From Delphinapterus leucas (Eukaryota > Chordata > Mammalia > Artiodactyla > Monodontidae): a DNA stretch of 64,000 bases. Below the pieces are notes generated by a model. That model was not told the DNA's origin and did no database searches. It worked only from the letters and a program-made list of their open reading frames with translations. Both the position numbers and the translations under genes were made by a program. Below, one piece after another: positions 26,301 to 39,109 of this stretch. Numbering within the stretch: the stretch's first letter is position 1; each line of letters starts with the position of its first letter. The stretch covers positions 85,199,062-85,263,061 of the forward strand of contig NW_022098076.1 of NCBI RefSeq assembly GCF_002288925.2. Direction: 5' to 3'.

Positions 26301-26689
26301 ATAGGAACGAAGTACTGACCCCTAGAGGTAGATCCAAGTTTTGTTTGACTTGAATCTCCTAATTTCTGAATGCGTGGGATTTCTATAAGATAAAAGGATA
26401 TGCAGTTAGTAATAAAAATTAGATATAAAAGTGATTTTGTTAGAACAAAAAAAAAATCATATCAAATTCCAAAAAAATTATTTTAAATAATACAAAAGAG
26501 TTTCGAAAACATTGCCTTCTTAATTAAGTGCCTGATACACCTCTGTTACTCTTTTTGGGAGGCGAGCAGGAGCGAGAGGGTAATATTTTTGACTGAGTAC
26601 TTTTCATCACCTCTTTATATGACAACTCAGGAACATTTTTTTCTGTGGAGAGAATTAAAAGATAAATTAGTCACTTCTCTATTTTATGA
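26301..26689. other. Unassigned sequence
   Basis: AT-rich with A-runs near 26448-26478. Nothing recognised. Confidence 0.4.
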
Positions 26690-27120
26690 ATTGAATGGTG
26701 TCCTCCAAAAAAGATTATGTTGAATTCCTAACACCCAGTATTTCGAAATGGGATCTGATTTGGAAATAGGATTGTTGCAGATATAATTAGTTAAATTAAG
26801 ATGAGGTAATACTGGAATAGGGTGGACCCTTAAGCCAGTATGGGGGGTATCCAAGCGAAGACACAAAAACACAGGGATAAGACCATGTGAAGGGGGAGAC
26901 AGAGACTGGAGTGATACTGCTCCAAACCGAGGAACATTTGGGGCTACCAGATATTAGAAGAGTCCAGAGAGAATCTTGCCCCAGAGGCTTCAGAGGGAGC
27001 ATGACCCTGCCAACACCGTGATTTTGGACTTCTGGAATTTCTCCAAAGATGTGAGACAATAAGTTTTTATTGTTTTAAGTCACCCAGTTTGTGGTACTTT
27101 GTTATGGCAGCCCATGGGAA
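26690..27120 (+). repeat. MLT1-like MaLR LTR
   Basis: 'tttggaaataggattgttgc' then 'agataagaccatgtgaag', 'gagactggagtgatactgc' and 'tgattttggacttctgg', ending 'ggtactttgttatggcagcc'. This is the full MLT1 order over about 430 bp. Confidence 0.75.
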
Positions 27121-28038
27121 TTTATTTATCTAGTATGATTAATCAAAATTTGTTTTTCTATTACAGAGATTTTAGGAAACATACTTTTTAGCTTTGCAAC
27201 TCATTAATGGTAACATGATGAAAATGTTTATTATTGTGTTGAACTTGAGAAAACCTCTATCAACTCTCCCTCACATTGACCTGTTAGAGATGATTTCATG
27301 TGATTTCTGTGTGTATGTATGCATATACATGTATTTTTTAAACACACTGCATTATTGGAAAGTTTTGACATGAAAAACTTCTGTTTTGACCAGGTGTCAA
27401 TGAGAAATCCTTCGTTTAAAATTCTGCATGTCTGATGACCGAAGGATTTTACGCAGATTAACTATAGGCTCTGTGGACTTCAAGTCTTGTTTCCTTTCCT
27501 TTTTTTAAAATTTTTCATAGTGCCAGGGACATGATTTACATTCACATTGCGGTACCACCTTTGGTCAAGCATGTTCGTAACGAGATGCTTGGTAAGTTGG
27601 TGCAGTGGGTGGTGGAAAAATTCCTGAGAGCCATTTCTGCCCTCGGAATAGCTGCAATACCTTGCCTCTACCCAGGAAATAGGCGACTGAGAGCCATAAT
27701 AAACACACAGCGCCAAACTCAAACTATAGGTACCTCAACGTAATTTGCCCTTAACTAGATCCCAAAAATGTCTTTGGACATTACAGTACTTCTAACCAGT
27801 AGGTGGAATATGAAAGAGGATAAATTAAAGTGGAAAGAGGCAGCAGTCTTGACCAATCGGGAGTAAATATCTTACATGAACAACTTGTACAAAACCATAT
27901 GAACCATATTTTGTTATAGTTCTGTCCAGGGCCTTGGAAGGTCCCTTGTGCAAGTGAGAGCTGGTGTATCTTGTGTCTCATTAGCTTAGTGGTAAATCTG
28001 CTTTTGTGTCTCCTCCTTGCTGTTAGGGACCTGCCAAG
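27121..28038. other. Unassigned sequence
   Basis: No gene recognised. The overlapping 70-80-codon frames at 27480-27743 on both strands have no family signature. Confidence 0.4.
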
Positions 28039-28795
28039 TGTGATGGTTAATTTTGTGAGTCAACTTGACTGGGCAAAGGGATGTCCAGATAGCTGGTAAA
28101 ATTATTTCTGGGTTTATCTGTGAGGGTGTTTCTGCAAGAGATTAGCATTTGAATCAATGACTTAGTAAAGAAGATCATCTTCCCCAGTGCAGGTAGGCAT
28201 CATCCAATCTGATGAGGTCCTGAAAAGAGCACAAAGGTGGAGAAAGGTTAAATTCTTTTTTTTTTTTTTAAGATTTTTTTGATGTGGACCATTTTTAAAG
28301 TCTTTATTGAATTTGTTACAATATTGCTTCTTTTTTTTTTTTTTTATTGCTTCTGTTTTATGTTTTAGTTTTTTGGCTGCGAGGCATATGGGATCTTAGC
28401 TCCCTGACCAGGGATCGAACCCAGACCTCCTGCATTGGAAGGGGAAGTCTTAACCACTGGACCTCCAGGGAAGTCCCAAGGTTAAATTCTTGCTTTTCTT
28501 CTGAGCTGAGACATCCATCTTCTCCTGCCCTTGGGCATCAGAGCTCCTTGTTCTCAGGCCTTTGGACTATGGGACTTACACCAATTTCCCCCACACCCCA
28601 GTTCCCAGGCCTTTAGTCTCAGACCATCAGTTGGGACTTGGACTGCCTTATACTATCAGCATTCCGAATTCTCCAGGTTGCATGGCATAACTCAGCTTCC
28701 ATAATGATGTAGGTCAATTCCCATAATAAATCTCTTCTTAAATATCTCTACATATGCTATTGGTTCTGTTTCTCTAGAGAACCCTGATCAATACA
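28039..28795 (+). repeat. LTR-like repeat split by a SINE
   Basis: Starts 'tgtgatggttaattttgtga', continues 'gtcaacttgactgggcaaag', and ends 'gagaaccctgatcaataca'. It has TG...CA termini and, without the SINE, is about 520 bp. This is a common mammalian LTR-type repeat whose family name I cannot fix. An AATAAA lies in 'cccataataaatctc' near its 3' end. Confidence 0.55.
28258..28477 (-). mobile_element. CHR-1-like SINE, minus strand, 14-bp TSD
   Basis: The head matches the CHR head but the body differs: it carries the reverse of 'caataaagactttaaaaat' and 'ggtccacatc', typical of the older CHR-1 subfamily. The TSD aaggttaaattctt is exact at 28244-28257 and 28478-28491. It splits the LTR-like repeat. 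Confidence 0.9.
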
Positions 28796-29961
28796 CTCCG
28801 TCTTGTAGATTTGCCTTGTCTTTCAATTTGGCACAATGTTTCTCAAAACACAGTGTGTGTAAGAGTCACTGTCCAGGGTTATATCTATGAGACACGTATT
28901 TTGTAAATAATGTAAGGGATGTTTTCAGGTAGTCATCAGAAGATAACCCCCATTTCATGTAGGTGAAACTCCACAGCTAGTCCCTTCTAAAACCAGATAT
29001 TTCTACAATTAAGCAGTAGAATATGAACTCTAAAAAGAATGATATTAGATCGACACATTTAAAAATAAGACTCAGAAAAGGGGAAATCCTCACTTACTGA
29101 TATTACAAGAAGGCAACTGACCTTTGCCTACCTTTGTCTTTTAAGTGATAAAGCCTCGTAAGAGGGAACACTTTTTCAAATCCTTTTATTGGATAAATAA
29201 AGGCTGGATATTCAACATTAAAGATCAGATTATTCATTGAAGAAGTTACATTTTCATGATATGTGAAAGTAACTGTCTCTATTTAGTATTTATAACACTA
29301 TAATACTATAAGAAATGTTTTAGTCTAAAATGTCTTTTGTTAAATGAGGAATTAAACAATGTAAGTAGTTCACCCAAGGTCACATAGTGAGGTTCTTTTT
29401 TTAATATCTGCTAATGGTAACAAACAAACAAATAATTTCAGAAATTATATAGTTCCCAGCAATTACCAAATGCATCCTTGATCAGTGAGAAAACTCATTT
29501 TCTGCAGCTCAAATTCAGCCACAATGCCCGTGGGACCTGTAATTATAGTGACTCATCCTTGAAAAAGCTATTGTGAGTAGTCACTGTTCCTACAATAGTG
29601 CATTGGTTTTTGCTTATTAAATTCCCCCAAAGTTAAATCAACTTAGAGATGATGATTTTGGTGCAGAAATTATTACATCAGGGAAGTCCATAGATAAAGT
29701 GTTTCAGCACAATGGGTTTTATGTTTTTCTCGACGTTTTTTCTCTTAAGATTTTTCTCCTGCTCTTCCTCTAACCTCGTTGTTTACTTACACGGCCTTTC
29801 TGTTCAGTTGAAATCATGGGCTTCATTATTTCTATTGTGACTTTACCGAGGATAAAATACAATACAGTTACTGGATTCTTAAAAGACCATAGAAACAAAT
29901 CTGATTCAAACTCTTAGTTTTAGAGATTAGGCCACTAAAACAACAGAAATGTTTTCCTCAA
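28796..29961. other. Unassigned sequence
   Basis: The segment near 29345-29395 (cacccaaggtcacatagtg) is a probable reverse MIR scrap. Otherwise nothing recognised. Confidence 0.4.
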
Positions 29962-29974
29962 AATCACATTTAGG

Positions 29975-30398
29975 AGGACCTCCTTGGTGGCGCAGTGGTT
30001 AAGAATCTGCCTGCCAAAGCAGGAAACATGGGTTCAATCCCCGGTCTGGGAAGATCCCACATGCCGTGGAGTAGCTAAGCCCATGCACCACGACTACTGA
30101 GCCTGTGCTCTAGAGCCTGCGAGCCACAACTACTGAAGCCTGAAAGCCACAACTGCTGAAGCCTGCAAGCCATAACTACTGAGCTTGTGCTCTAGAGCCC
30201 GCGTGCCACAACTACGGAAGCCCACGCACCTAGAGCCCGCGCTCCGCAACAAAGAGAAGCCACCACGATAAGAAGTCCGCGCACCTCAACGAAGAGTAGC
30301 CCCCGCTCGCTGCAACTAGAGAAAACCCACGCACAGCAACGAAAGCCCAATACAGCCAAAAATAAAATAAATAAATTTATAAAAAAAGTTTTAAAAAG
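29975..30398 (+). mobile_element. Long CHR-type SINE, 424 bp, 13-bp TSD
   Basis: Sense SINE with the A box at tggcgcagtgg and a B-box-like region near ggttcaatccc. The body contains several tandem units around 'gccacaactactgaagcc', and it ends in an AAATAA-type tail. The TSD aatcacatttagg is exact at 29962-29974 and 30399-30411. It is about twice the length of the other copies. Confidence 0.9.
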
Positions 30399-30489
30399 AA
30401 TCACATTTAGGGAATATGGACTAGAACTTAAATCACCTGATGTTTATCCTGAATCTCTCCCATGTGTTATGTTGCTCTTCAGTGTCAGA

Positions 30490-30715
30490 CAGATAGGTCA
30501 GCCTTCCTAAAGCTTTGGTTTCATGCTGTTGTTCTTATTTCCTCCAGGATAAAATTTGGACTTCTAAGTCTGGCATTCAAGACTCACCCCAATTTGGTTG
30601 AAGTTATTGCACTAAACTAATCACATTCCCCATTAGTCCTCTGCATAGTACGTTACTGAAGTCAGTTTGATCTTTTCCTGTTCACAGCACACACCCTGCT
30701 GTCTGTGCTAGGTAA
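30490..30715 (+). repeat. LINE2 relic, plus strand
   Basis: 'ctccaggataaaatttggac' and 'ggcattcaagactcacccca' resemble the non-coding 3' part of LINE2 in sense orientation. Confidence 0.45.
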
Positions 30716-31960
30716 CAAAATAGGTCAGAAAGGTCTATAAGACTGATGAGAATGCCACATAAGCAAGATGTTAAGGCAAAGAATTTTACTATTACATCAG
30801 TTAACAGGGAGGAGTAAGTTCATAAAATCGAAAAATCAATGGGCTCTGACTCAGAGAGCCCTTATAGTGCCGTAAAACAGAAAATTGAGAGGTAGAAAGA
30901 AAATATTATTTAAACGGGCTGGCATCAAGATGTCATCAGTTATAAAAGCCAAGTGGCCCCAGGATGGAGATAAATTCTAAAGGAGGGTGTCAAGATCAAC
31001 CTTCAAAGTTCTGAATAGAAAGTGGAAACATGCACGAAGTTAACTCTTCATAAAGATGTGTAGATCTGCATTCAAGTCATCAGATAGAACTGAATGAGAT
31101 GGGTAAGAACATGAATTCTAGAAAGGGAGACAAGGATAAAGACCCAGGTCCAGGCTCTGATAACAAAGTGCCACTTGTTGACAACAAGACTATGGCAGTT
31201 GAAACAGAGACAGTGACACTTTTAACTCTGGTCTTCTCAGTCCTATGTAATCAAAATCGGCAAGTATTTCCTGATGGGCAAAGAAAGACAATAATTTTTT
31301 CCCCAATACTTCTGGGTAGCCAGGGGTCACAGCAGAAGTTTGAAGCAAAAAAATCGAAACGCACACGTACACACATTTAAAGACAGCTGTGCACCAACCA
31401 TTTCCCCTTCTCCCTCTCTATCCAAGTTCTGCCTTCTTTTGTTGTTTGAGGTGAGGGGAAGGGGATACATGTACACTATTATTTTGTGCACATGTTCATC
31501 CTGCTGGTTTCATCATTGATATCTGCATTGTTTTAAGATCATTCACATAGTTCCTTCAGAGAGGAGATTCAAAAGGAAAACTAAAACCTATAAAGAGCAA
31601 GACCCAAGTTCAGTTTATTTAAGTGCGCTGGTATTTGGTTTCAAAAAGAAAGTAGAGCTCTTCCAAGTTTATTGGTATTGAAAAAATATATAATTTGGGG
31701 AGATTTCCATCACCCCTGTATGTATACTCATCTCAGTCACAGAGAAATGAGGTAAAGCCAGAAACTTAAAAGCAGGGCTCTACATATAGACTGCTTTAAA
31801 AAAAATTATTGCTAACGGTCAGAAGAACACAAAAGAGCAGGAAGAGAAGAACAAGAGACATTTATGAGAAATATTCATAAAATAGACAGAGTACCAATAA
31901 AAAGTATTACCTCTAGTTTAAAGGAAACCATAAGTAAAACCTCATGCTAAGACATGGCTA
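30716..31960. other. Unassigned sequence
   Basis: No gene seen. The 93-codon frame at 31099-31380 has no recognised domain. Confidence 0.4.
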
Positions 31961-31975
31961 CCTAAACTTTCTTTT

Positions 31976-32171
31976 ATTTTTTCAGTACGCAGGCCTCTCA
32001 CTGTTGTGGCCTCTCCCGTTGCGGAGCATAGGCTCTGGACGCGCAGGCTCAGCGGCCACGGCTCACGGACCCAGCCGCTCCGCGGCATGTGGGATCTTCC
32101 CGGGCAGGGCACGAACCCGTGTCCCCTGCATTGGCAGGCGGACCCTCAACCACTGCGCCACCAGGGAAGCC
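31976..32171 (-). mobile_element. CHR SINE, minus strand, 15-bp TSD
   Basis: Full-length copy with a short T-rich left edge. The TSD is cctaaactttctttt at 31961-31975 and cctaaactgtctttt at 32172-32186, with one mismatch. Confidence 0.93.
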
Positions 32172-32186
32172 CCTAAACTGTCTTTT

Positions 32187-34279
32187 GAAATGGAAAAAAA
32201 AAATGGGGAGGTATTAATTAGATCTCAGTAGTATTTGTTGGAAAAAGCATCATAAATTTTTCATATCAACAGTGCATTATATTTATTGTATAAAAACCGT
32301 GGCTATATTCTGTTCAATACACAGAGATACTTATATTTTAAATATTAAAAAGTAACTGAGATACTTAGGGTAATGAGTAAACCCCCAAATTCTTAGGGAT
32401 CACTATGATGTTAATTTTTAGTTTTCTGCTAAGAGTTAGAATTTTAAAAAGCAGACAGTTCCCTCAGAGTTATAAAACCACATTCATTTGTAAGGTGAGA
32501 CTTCCCTTGTTTGTCTTTGCACAGGAGTTGTATCCGACTGACTCGCAGCATTATTCATGCTGTCTCCAGCCAGCACTACAGAAGGATGGCCTTTTGCCCT
32601 CAGGCCAAGCTCAACTCAGGCAAAATTAGTATGTACAAGATGAGCACATCAATTTGGGGCAAGAGGCCGAATAGAATATGAAAGGAAGGCACATGCTGAG
32701 TTACCTGCTTCAAACTGTCTGGACTCCTGTCTTTCCAAGGGTGTTTGCCAGACATGTGGAAGTATTAACCGAACTAAGATTTACTGTCTCGTCTCTCCTC
32801 GCTGTCTGCTGTACACTTCTTCCACGAGGCAAATCTGTTTTCTGCCTTCAGTCTGTCTGATGACCAAAAGAGAAGGGAAGAAGCAAGAAGAGAGCCAAAA
32901 GCTCTACACAGGTTTTTAATCAAAGGGAAATAGCCGTTCCTGGTTGGATCCAAATACAGAAATTTTTAAGAGAAAAAAAAAAATAACTGTTATCTTTACA
33001 ATCTCTCTCGCTAGACTTTATTTGTAGTCCTTTGAAGAGACTCTATTTCCTTATTTGCCAAACTGGCCTATTTTAAGGGCTCTTTCTTGAGTCCCTAAAA
33101 GAACAGAATGTCCTGTTCATTTACATACAGTAAACAGATGTTTCCTCCAAACAGCACGAAGTTGGGAAATAATTCTGAAACTCAATCCATTCACTGAAGC
33201 TTTGAAAAACCTGGCTAACAAGAATCCCCGAAGGATGAACTGCCAGTTGTTTATATGAGCAGATTATGTTATAAAAACATGTTTATGAAAGACCATTCAT
33301 CTTTTGTCTCCCGCATACTGAGCTTCAGTTTAACTACAATTTCGGAGACAAGCGTTATGGGCTTCTATTATTTATCTATTTGTGTTGCGATAAAACTGGG
33401 ATTCATAAACAGACTGGCAGTATACATGTCAAACTTACTTTACTGTCTTGGTTCAGTTCTACTTCGGAAGTTGAAAATAAAATCTTAAAGAGAAATATTG
33501 TCTTCCAGAAGTCATTGTCTAATCTTCATTCATCTGGCAGAGATCATTTCCTCTCTGTCTCTCATTCTGTAAATTAGGAAGAAGAAAAAGAATTCTTCCA
33601 ACTGTTCTGGGATTGTTGTTTTCATTCCCATCAATTATCTTGGCCAGTCAGCCATGTGAGTATTCTCTAAATCCCAGATGGAACAATAGTTTGTACCTTG
33701 ATGTTGAACATTAACAGATCCTAAAGTAGTAAGCAACAATGGATATAAAACATAGAGTAGATGGAATAGTTGCTCAGGTCTCTGTAGGTTTTGTTTTGTT
33801 TTTAACAACTTAGCAAACTAGGTTGTGCAAAGTCTAGCAAACCTAGAAGTGCAAACTAATTGTAAAATGGAGCAAGCATCCTGAAACTACCTTCCCCACC
33901 CCATATCTGACCCCATATCAGAGGAAGAAGACTAATCCTGGAATAATCCTAAAATGAGATCCCTAGCCGAAGTACGTTTTGGACTTTCAGGTGGTTTCCC
34001 AAGATGGTCTCAATTCTAGAAATTTCCTGATACTTAGTTGTTTCACCAAGTGGCAGGTTAGTACTTGCTTTATCGGTGAGGCAGCATTGAAGATTAAAAA
34101 TGTAGAATAAAAAACCCAATCTTGGACACAGCCAAAAAGTAAATAACCTGTAAATAACCCTAGTGCCAACATTGCTTGAGATCTATGAGAAGACATCACT
34201 TGACTTTTCCCAAGCTACAGAAGAAAGGCTAGAATACTCTGAGGTGAAAAGTCTATAGTCACATTGCTTTTATTAAAAT
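32187..34279. other. Unassigned sequence
   Basis: About 2.1 kb with no recognisable gene or repeat. Short frames only. Confidence 0.4.
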
Positions 34280-34620
34280 GAGATTACTTTACAGGCATTT
34301 ATTAAGCATCTACTATGTTTCTAATACTATTTTAGCTGCTGGGAATATAGTCACAATCAAAACACAAATTCTTTACTTTCTAGCTGGGGGGAGACAAACA
34401 ATAAACAATAAAATATAAGATACGTTAAATGGTAATAAGTACTCAGGAAGAAAAAGTACATCAAGGAAGTGGTATATAAAATGTCAGTGGGTAACACTTG
34501 AGACAGGGTGGATTGGGGGGCTTCCCTGAATGGGGGATTTTGAGTACAGCCTGAGTCCTTCCCAACGTGAAAGGGCTCTGTGGATGTTAACACAAGAGTG
34601 CTCCATACACAGGAAAGTAG
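34280..34620 (-). repeat. LINE2 3' end relic, minus strand
   Basis: 'ggcatttattaagcatctac' then 'tagctgctgggaatatagtc' is the reverse complement of the LINE2 3' terminus. The right part includes the 'gtaataagtactcagg' segment. Confidence 0.6.
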
Positions 34621-35246
34621 GTGGAGAGGAAAGGCCCTGGAATGCTCAAGCGACAGTAAGACGGTGCGGTGGTCGCGAAAACACCATGGCTGGATTTCCT
34701 GCTGTGGTGGCAGTAGTTGGCTACAGCCCCGGCTTTCGTTCCCCCTGGATTCCCACCATGTTCACACTGAAGCCTCGCTTCCCGTAGGCTGCTCCCAGCC
34801 AATGACTGACCACGGTGAGGGCACGAGTGCAGGCCCCGACCTGTGGGATGGGGACTCCTTTCATTATACTTTGAGGACTTTGAGGACTTGTGAGGATTCC
34901 CCATCAGCCTGGCCAAAACTTTCCTAGACTGACTCAGAGTCTGACACTATTCTAACCCAATTCTCTCTCTTCTCCTGTATCAGACCTGCAGACCTGGTGT
35001 GAAAACTCTGCCTACTTACTCCTTCTTCCTCCCCTTAATTCTCAGGCATTTTGAGAACTGCAGAATTCTCTGCAGACCCATATCAACACTGTCCAAACCC
35101 CTGCACAAAGAGACTTGACCAAACCCTAGCATGACTTCTAGCAGCATAAGGTGTGTCTCTAGGATAACCCTAGCTCCCTACTAAAATGCCTGCCTGAGAA
35201 AACCCAACACTGCCAGGAACATTTACTATTTGTTCTAGCCAACACC
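34621..35246. other. Unassigned, relatively GC-rich sequence
   Basis: Contains overlapping 70-115-codon frames on both strands at 34530-34927 with no family signature. Possibly part of the LTR-like block to the right. Confidence 0.35.
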
Positions 35247-35975
35247 TGATGATAGGTCCAGATCACCCTTACTTAGATTTACTGGAAAGGGCTTACAGTT
35301 GTGACTATGTATCTCATGCAACTCAGAAGCATCTTTCTCTAGGACCTGAAAGCCATTCCTTTGCAATGTTATCATCAAAAAATAGGACCTCTGCCTCCCA
35401 GGTTCTGTGGGGTGATAGATTCTTAACTTCAACAATTGCCGGCCAACAAACACAGCTGGCCTAATCACATTGACACTGACCAACCCTTTGTGATTTTTCA
35501 CTTTCTGACTCTCTTGAGCACCTGCTCTCCTCTCTCTTTTACTCTCCCTTTAAAATCCAAGCAGAATTAGAGACACAGACATAGAGAACAAATGTATGGA
35601 TGCCAAGAGGGAAAGGGGTGGGTGGGAGGAACTAGGAGATTGGGATTGACACATATACACTACTGATACTATGTATAAGATAGACAGCTGATGGGAACAT
35701 ACTGTATAGCCCAGGGCACTCTATTTAATGCACTGTAGTGTCCTAAATGGAGGGAATATATGTATATGTATGGCTGCTTCATTTTGCTGTGCAGTGGAAG
35801 CTAACACAACATTGTAAAGCAACTATATTCCAATAAAAAGTGAGTTAAAAAAATGTTCAAAAACCCCTGTACAAATCTGAATGGAGCTCATCTATTTTCC
35901 CTACTGCCAGCAGTTACTGAATAAAATCTGTTTTCATCACTTTAATTAATGTCCAGCCGTGCTTATCTTTGACAA
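35247..35975 (+). repeat. Possible LTR interrupted by an L1 end
   Basis: The right part reads like an LTR 3' region: AATAAA at 35930-35935 followed by a pyrimidine-rich stretch ending 'ttatctttgaca'. A possible TG start lies at 35247. It is split by the L1 fragment at 35570-35850. No TSD was identified, so this is tentative. Confidence 0.3.
35570..35850 (+). mobile_element. Artiodactyl-type L1 3' end, sense
   Basis: 'agacacagacatagagaaca' through 'aacacaacattgtaaagcaa' and AATAAA at 35832-35837 followed by an A-rich end. A 5'-truncated L1 insertion. Confidence 0.85.
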
Positions 35976-36039
35976 TCTCCACCAATAAATCTCTTGTCCA
36001 TCTTATTCCATCTTGAAGTCTTCTTCTTGAAGAAACTAA

Positions 36040-36960
36040 ACTAACACAGGAGCCCAGTGTGGCTGGAGTCTCTAGAAGTGGGCTAGGGATGGACGGATGA
36101 AGCCAAGGAAGCAGCAGTGGATCAGGTCATGGTTAGAACTGAAACCTTTTATTTTGAGTGAGATGATGATGAAATAAAGAGTTTTGAGTAGAGAAGTGAA
36201 ATGAACTGTCTCGATTATTTTTAAGATTCTTCTTAGATGTGGACCATTTTAAAAGTCTTTATTGAATTTGTTACAGTATTGTTTCTGTTTTATGTTTTGG
36301 TGTTTTGGCCACAAAGCATGTGAGATCTTAGCTCCCGACCAGGAATCAAACCCACACCTCCTGCATTGGAAGGCGAGGTCTTACCCACTGGGCCACCAGG
36401 GAAGTCCCTGTCTTGTTGTTTTTTGTTTCTTAAAAAAAACAGGGTTTGTCTGGCTGCTCAGGGGAGGCAAGACCAGGAGTCCGAGGGGATGCTACAGTAA
36501 TAATCAACAGGAGGGGTGTCTTGTATCAGGGTGGTATCGGTGGGGGTAAGGGGAGATGGTCAAACTCTGGATATATTTTCAAAGCAGAACTTAAAAAATT
36601 TGCTGATGGAACAATTGTGGAGTTTAGAAGTAAAAGAACGGTCAATTGAGAAAATAAGGCTATCAATTTGAGCATCTAGAGGAATGAAGTTATGAGTAAG
36701 TCTGCAAGAGGATGTGTTTTGGAGCAGAATATCAGGAACACAGTTTGAGCCATGATATGTATATGTATATATGGCTAAAAAGTATCTGAAAGTATTATCT
36801 CTTAGTTGCACAGGAAGATTTCCAGTTGAGGAAATGAAGAGATAAGTGAGAGAAGAAGTAAAACATTCTCAGTAATGCAAATAACCAAGGGAGAACAGCT
36901 AAAATAACATGTTATTTGTTCTCAGTTAACAATTGAAATTTAGCTCCAGATGAAGATCAC
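36040..36960 (-). repeat. LINE2-like relic split by a CHR-1-like SINE
   Basis: 'gttttgagtagagaagtga' and, after the SINE, 'gtttgtctggctgctcagg' are consecutive phrases of the extended reverse-strand LINE2-like repeat. Continuity across the SINE supports one older element. The far right end is uncertain. Confidence 0.45.
36233..36407 (-). mobile_element. CHR-1-like SINE, minus strand
   Basis: Same body as 28258-28477 (reverse of 'caataaagactttt'). It ends in the head 'ccaccagggaagtcc'. Probable imperfect TSD ctgtctcgattattttt at 36216-36232 and a related sequence at 36408-36424. Confidence 0.85.
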
Positions 36961-38204
36961 TGAATTTGCAATTTGGTAACATGTTGTTCTGATGGGGATT
37001 CCAAAGCATGAGCAATGGGTACATTCTGTCTGGGCTCCAAATAGTCTCTCTGTTCAAACTCCAGAGATTTATAACCACAAACATCAACAACCCCTACAGC
37101 ACAAATTAATTTGTCAGGATGGTTCATCTTAAGCAATATCTCAAAATCTCATTAAGTTAAATGTTAATTTTTTGGTATCTTTATTTATATAGTTTATTTT
37201 CTCTAAAAGCTATTTTATAATACTTTTGATGTCACCCTGTAATCTATAATTGAATCCCTCGCTTATGCATCCTTGAATGTTTCTTTATCAACCCACCCTC
37301 AAATTCTTAGTGTAGAGTTAAGATTTATTGCCAGTAAAGTGTCTCCAACCTTCACCTTGTTTTAATACTGGGCGTCACCCGTTCCTCCATATCTCAAAAA
37401 AGTAATTTATTCACTTGATCTGGAATATACAAACTAAAAAACTTTATTTTAAATCTTATTCCTCCTATCTAAAATAAAAAGAATAATAAATTCAACAGTT
37501 CTCTTAACTAGCTTAAAAATGGATTCTACCTAATAGAATATTATCCCGCATAGCCCATGGCTTATTTTATTGTCAGAAAGAGGTCACTCTTCTTTTAACT
37601 GCCCGCTATTAATTGTTATTTGATTTGTAACAGTATGATGTTTAATAAGGGATTTGAAGTTAGAGACATTGTTTAAAATATTGGTCTACCACTTTTGAAT
37701 AACATTTCATAAACTTCAGTTAAGATGGAATATCAAAACTGTGAAGTTTGTTCAACATAATTCATGGCTAGTGATGAAGGTAGAGGACCCTCACCAACCC
37801 AGCTGAAGAAAAACAGTAGCTAAGACAATGAGCATAAAACAGCATCAAGGAAGATTTAACTCTTACAGCTGGAGCCTACGCCACAATAACTTAGACATTG
37901 GAGGTGAAACTTTGAGCAATATCTGTGAACCCAGAGAACCAGACTGTAAACCTGAAGAAACAAGAGAGAGAAAGCTCCACTGATGTGCTGATAAGCCATA
38001 GTGAGGTAAGGTTAGCACCATAAACAATCAGGGAAGGAGAGGGAAGAAAATCTGGGTGAGTGCTCTGTGGCCTCATGGTCAGGGAGAAGAAGACTCTGGA
38101 TTACAGATGATACAACATCTGAAGGAGCATCCAGGGGTATTTCCTAAAAGATTTCAGTGTGTGAGTCAGTGTAAGTCCTCTCATACTTCTCATAACAAAA
38201 TAGT
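36961..38204. other. Unassigned AT-rich sequence
   Basis: Nothing recognised. Confidence 0.4.
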
Positions 38205-38225
38205 CATCAAGATATACACACTATT

Positions 38226-38430
38226 GGGCTTCCCTGGTGGCGCAGTGGTTGAGAGTCCGCCTGCCGATGCAGGGGACATGGGTTCGTGTCCCGGTCCGGG
38301 AGGATCCCACATGCCACGGAGTGGCTGGGCCCGTGAGCCATGGCCGCTGAGCCTGCGCGTCTGGAGCCTGTGGTCTGCAATGGGAGAGGCCACAACAATG
38401 AGAGGCCCATGTACCACACACACACACAAA
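38226..38430 (+). mobile_element. CHR SINE, plus strand, 17-bp TSD
   Basis: A full sense copy ending in a CA/A-rich tail. The TSD aagatatacacactatt is exact at 38209-38225 and 38431-38447. It is inserted in an L1 3' UTR. Confidence 0.95.
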
Positions 38431-38546
38431 AAGATATACACACTATTATATATAAAAGAGATAACCAACAAGGACCTACTGTATGGCACAGAGAACTATA
38501 CTCAATATTCTGTAATAACCAATTAGGGAAAAGAATCTGAAAAAGA

Positions 38547-38549
<3 letters not shown>

Positions 38550-38584
<35 letters not shown>
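38550..38584. repeat. (TA)n microsatellite
   Basis: About 17 uninterrupted TA units inside the L1 3' UTR. Confidence 0.95.
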
Positions 38585-38588
<4 letters not shown>

Positions 38589-38660
38589 CTGAATCACTTT
38601 CCTGTACACCTGAAACTAATACAACACTGTAAGTCAACTATGCTTCAAAAAAATAAATAG

Positions 38661-39109
38661 ATAGAGAAAGCTATTTAACAAGATCAATTCAATTCCTCAT
38701 CTAGGAATTTATTCTAGATGTGCAATAATAGGACACTGATTAAGTGCATTATGACATAATAGATACATAACGTGCAGTAGAATATAATACAATAGTTAAA
38801 AAGAATGTGAAAAATCTTGTATTTCATAATCAGTATTTTGTAATAACTGTAAATGGAGTGTAACTTTTAAAATTGTATAAAAATTTTTTAAAAAGTTAAA
38901 AGGATAAAATAAATAAAGACTGCCCATAAGAGGACAGTCACAAATGAGTTAAAATAAATACCATAATAATAAGTGATCAATAGCAACATTTACAGTTATT
39001 GGTTATAATAATGTGTATGTTTAATTCTTACAATAACTAGTTTACCAGTAAAACACCACATATCATATTAAAAAAAAAAAATTGTGGAAAGTCCCATATG
39101 GTTCAAGTG
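38661..39109. other. Unassigned AT-rich sequence
   Basis: Very AT-rich with an A-run near 39070-39081. No gene seen. Confidence 0.4.

Larger units (their letters stand above)
38205..38660 (+). mobile_element. L1 3' end split by a CHR SINE
   Basis: L1 3' UTR: 'gatatacacactattata', 'aaggacctactgtatggcac', 'cctgtacacctgaaactaat', ending with an A-rich tract. It is interrupted at 38226-38430 by a SINE and contains a TA microsatellite. Confidence 0.85.

Noticed and set aside
34530..34927. Possible exon cluster in a GC-richer segment
   Set aside because: Frames overlap on both strands, carry no family signature, and convincing splice sites could not be defended from sequence alone.
38056..38526. 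156-codon plus-strand open frame
   Set aside because: It runs through a CHR SINE and an L1 3' UTR. No conserved domain outside the repeats.
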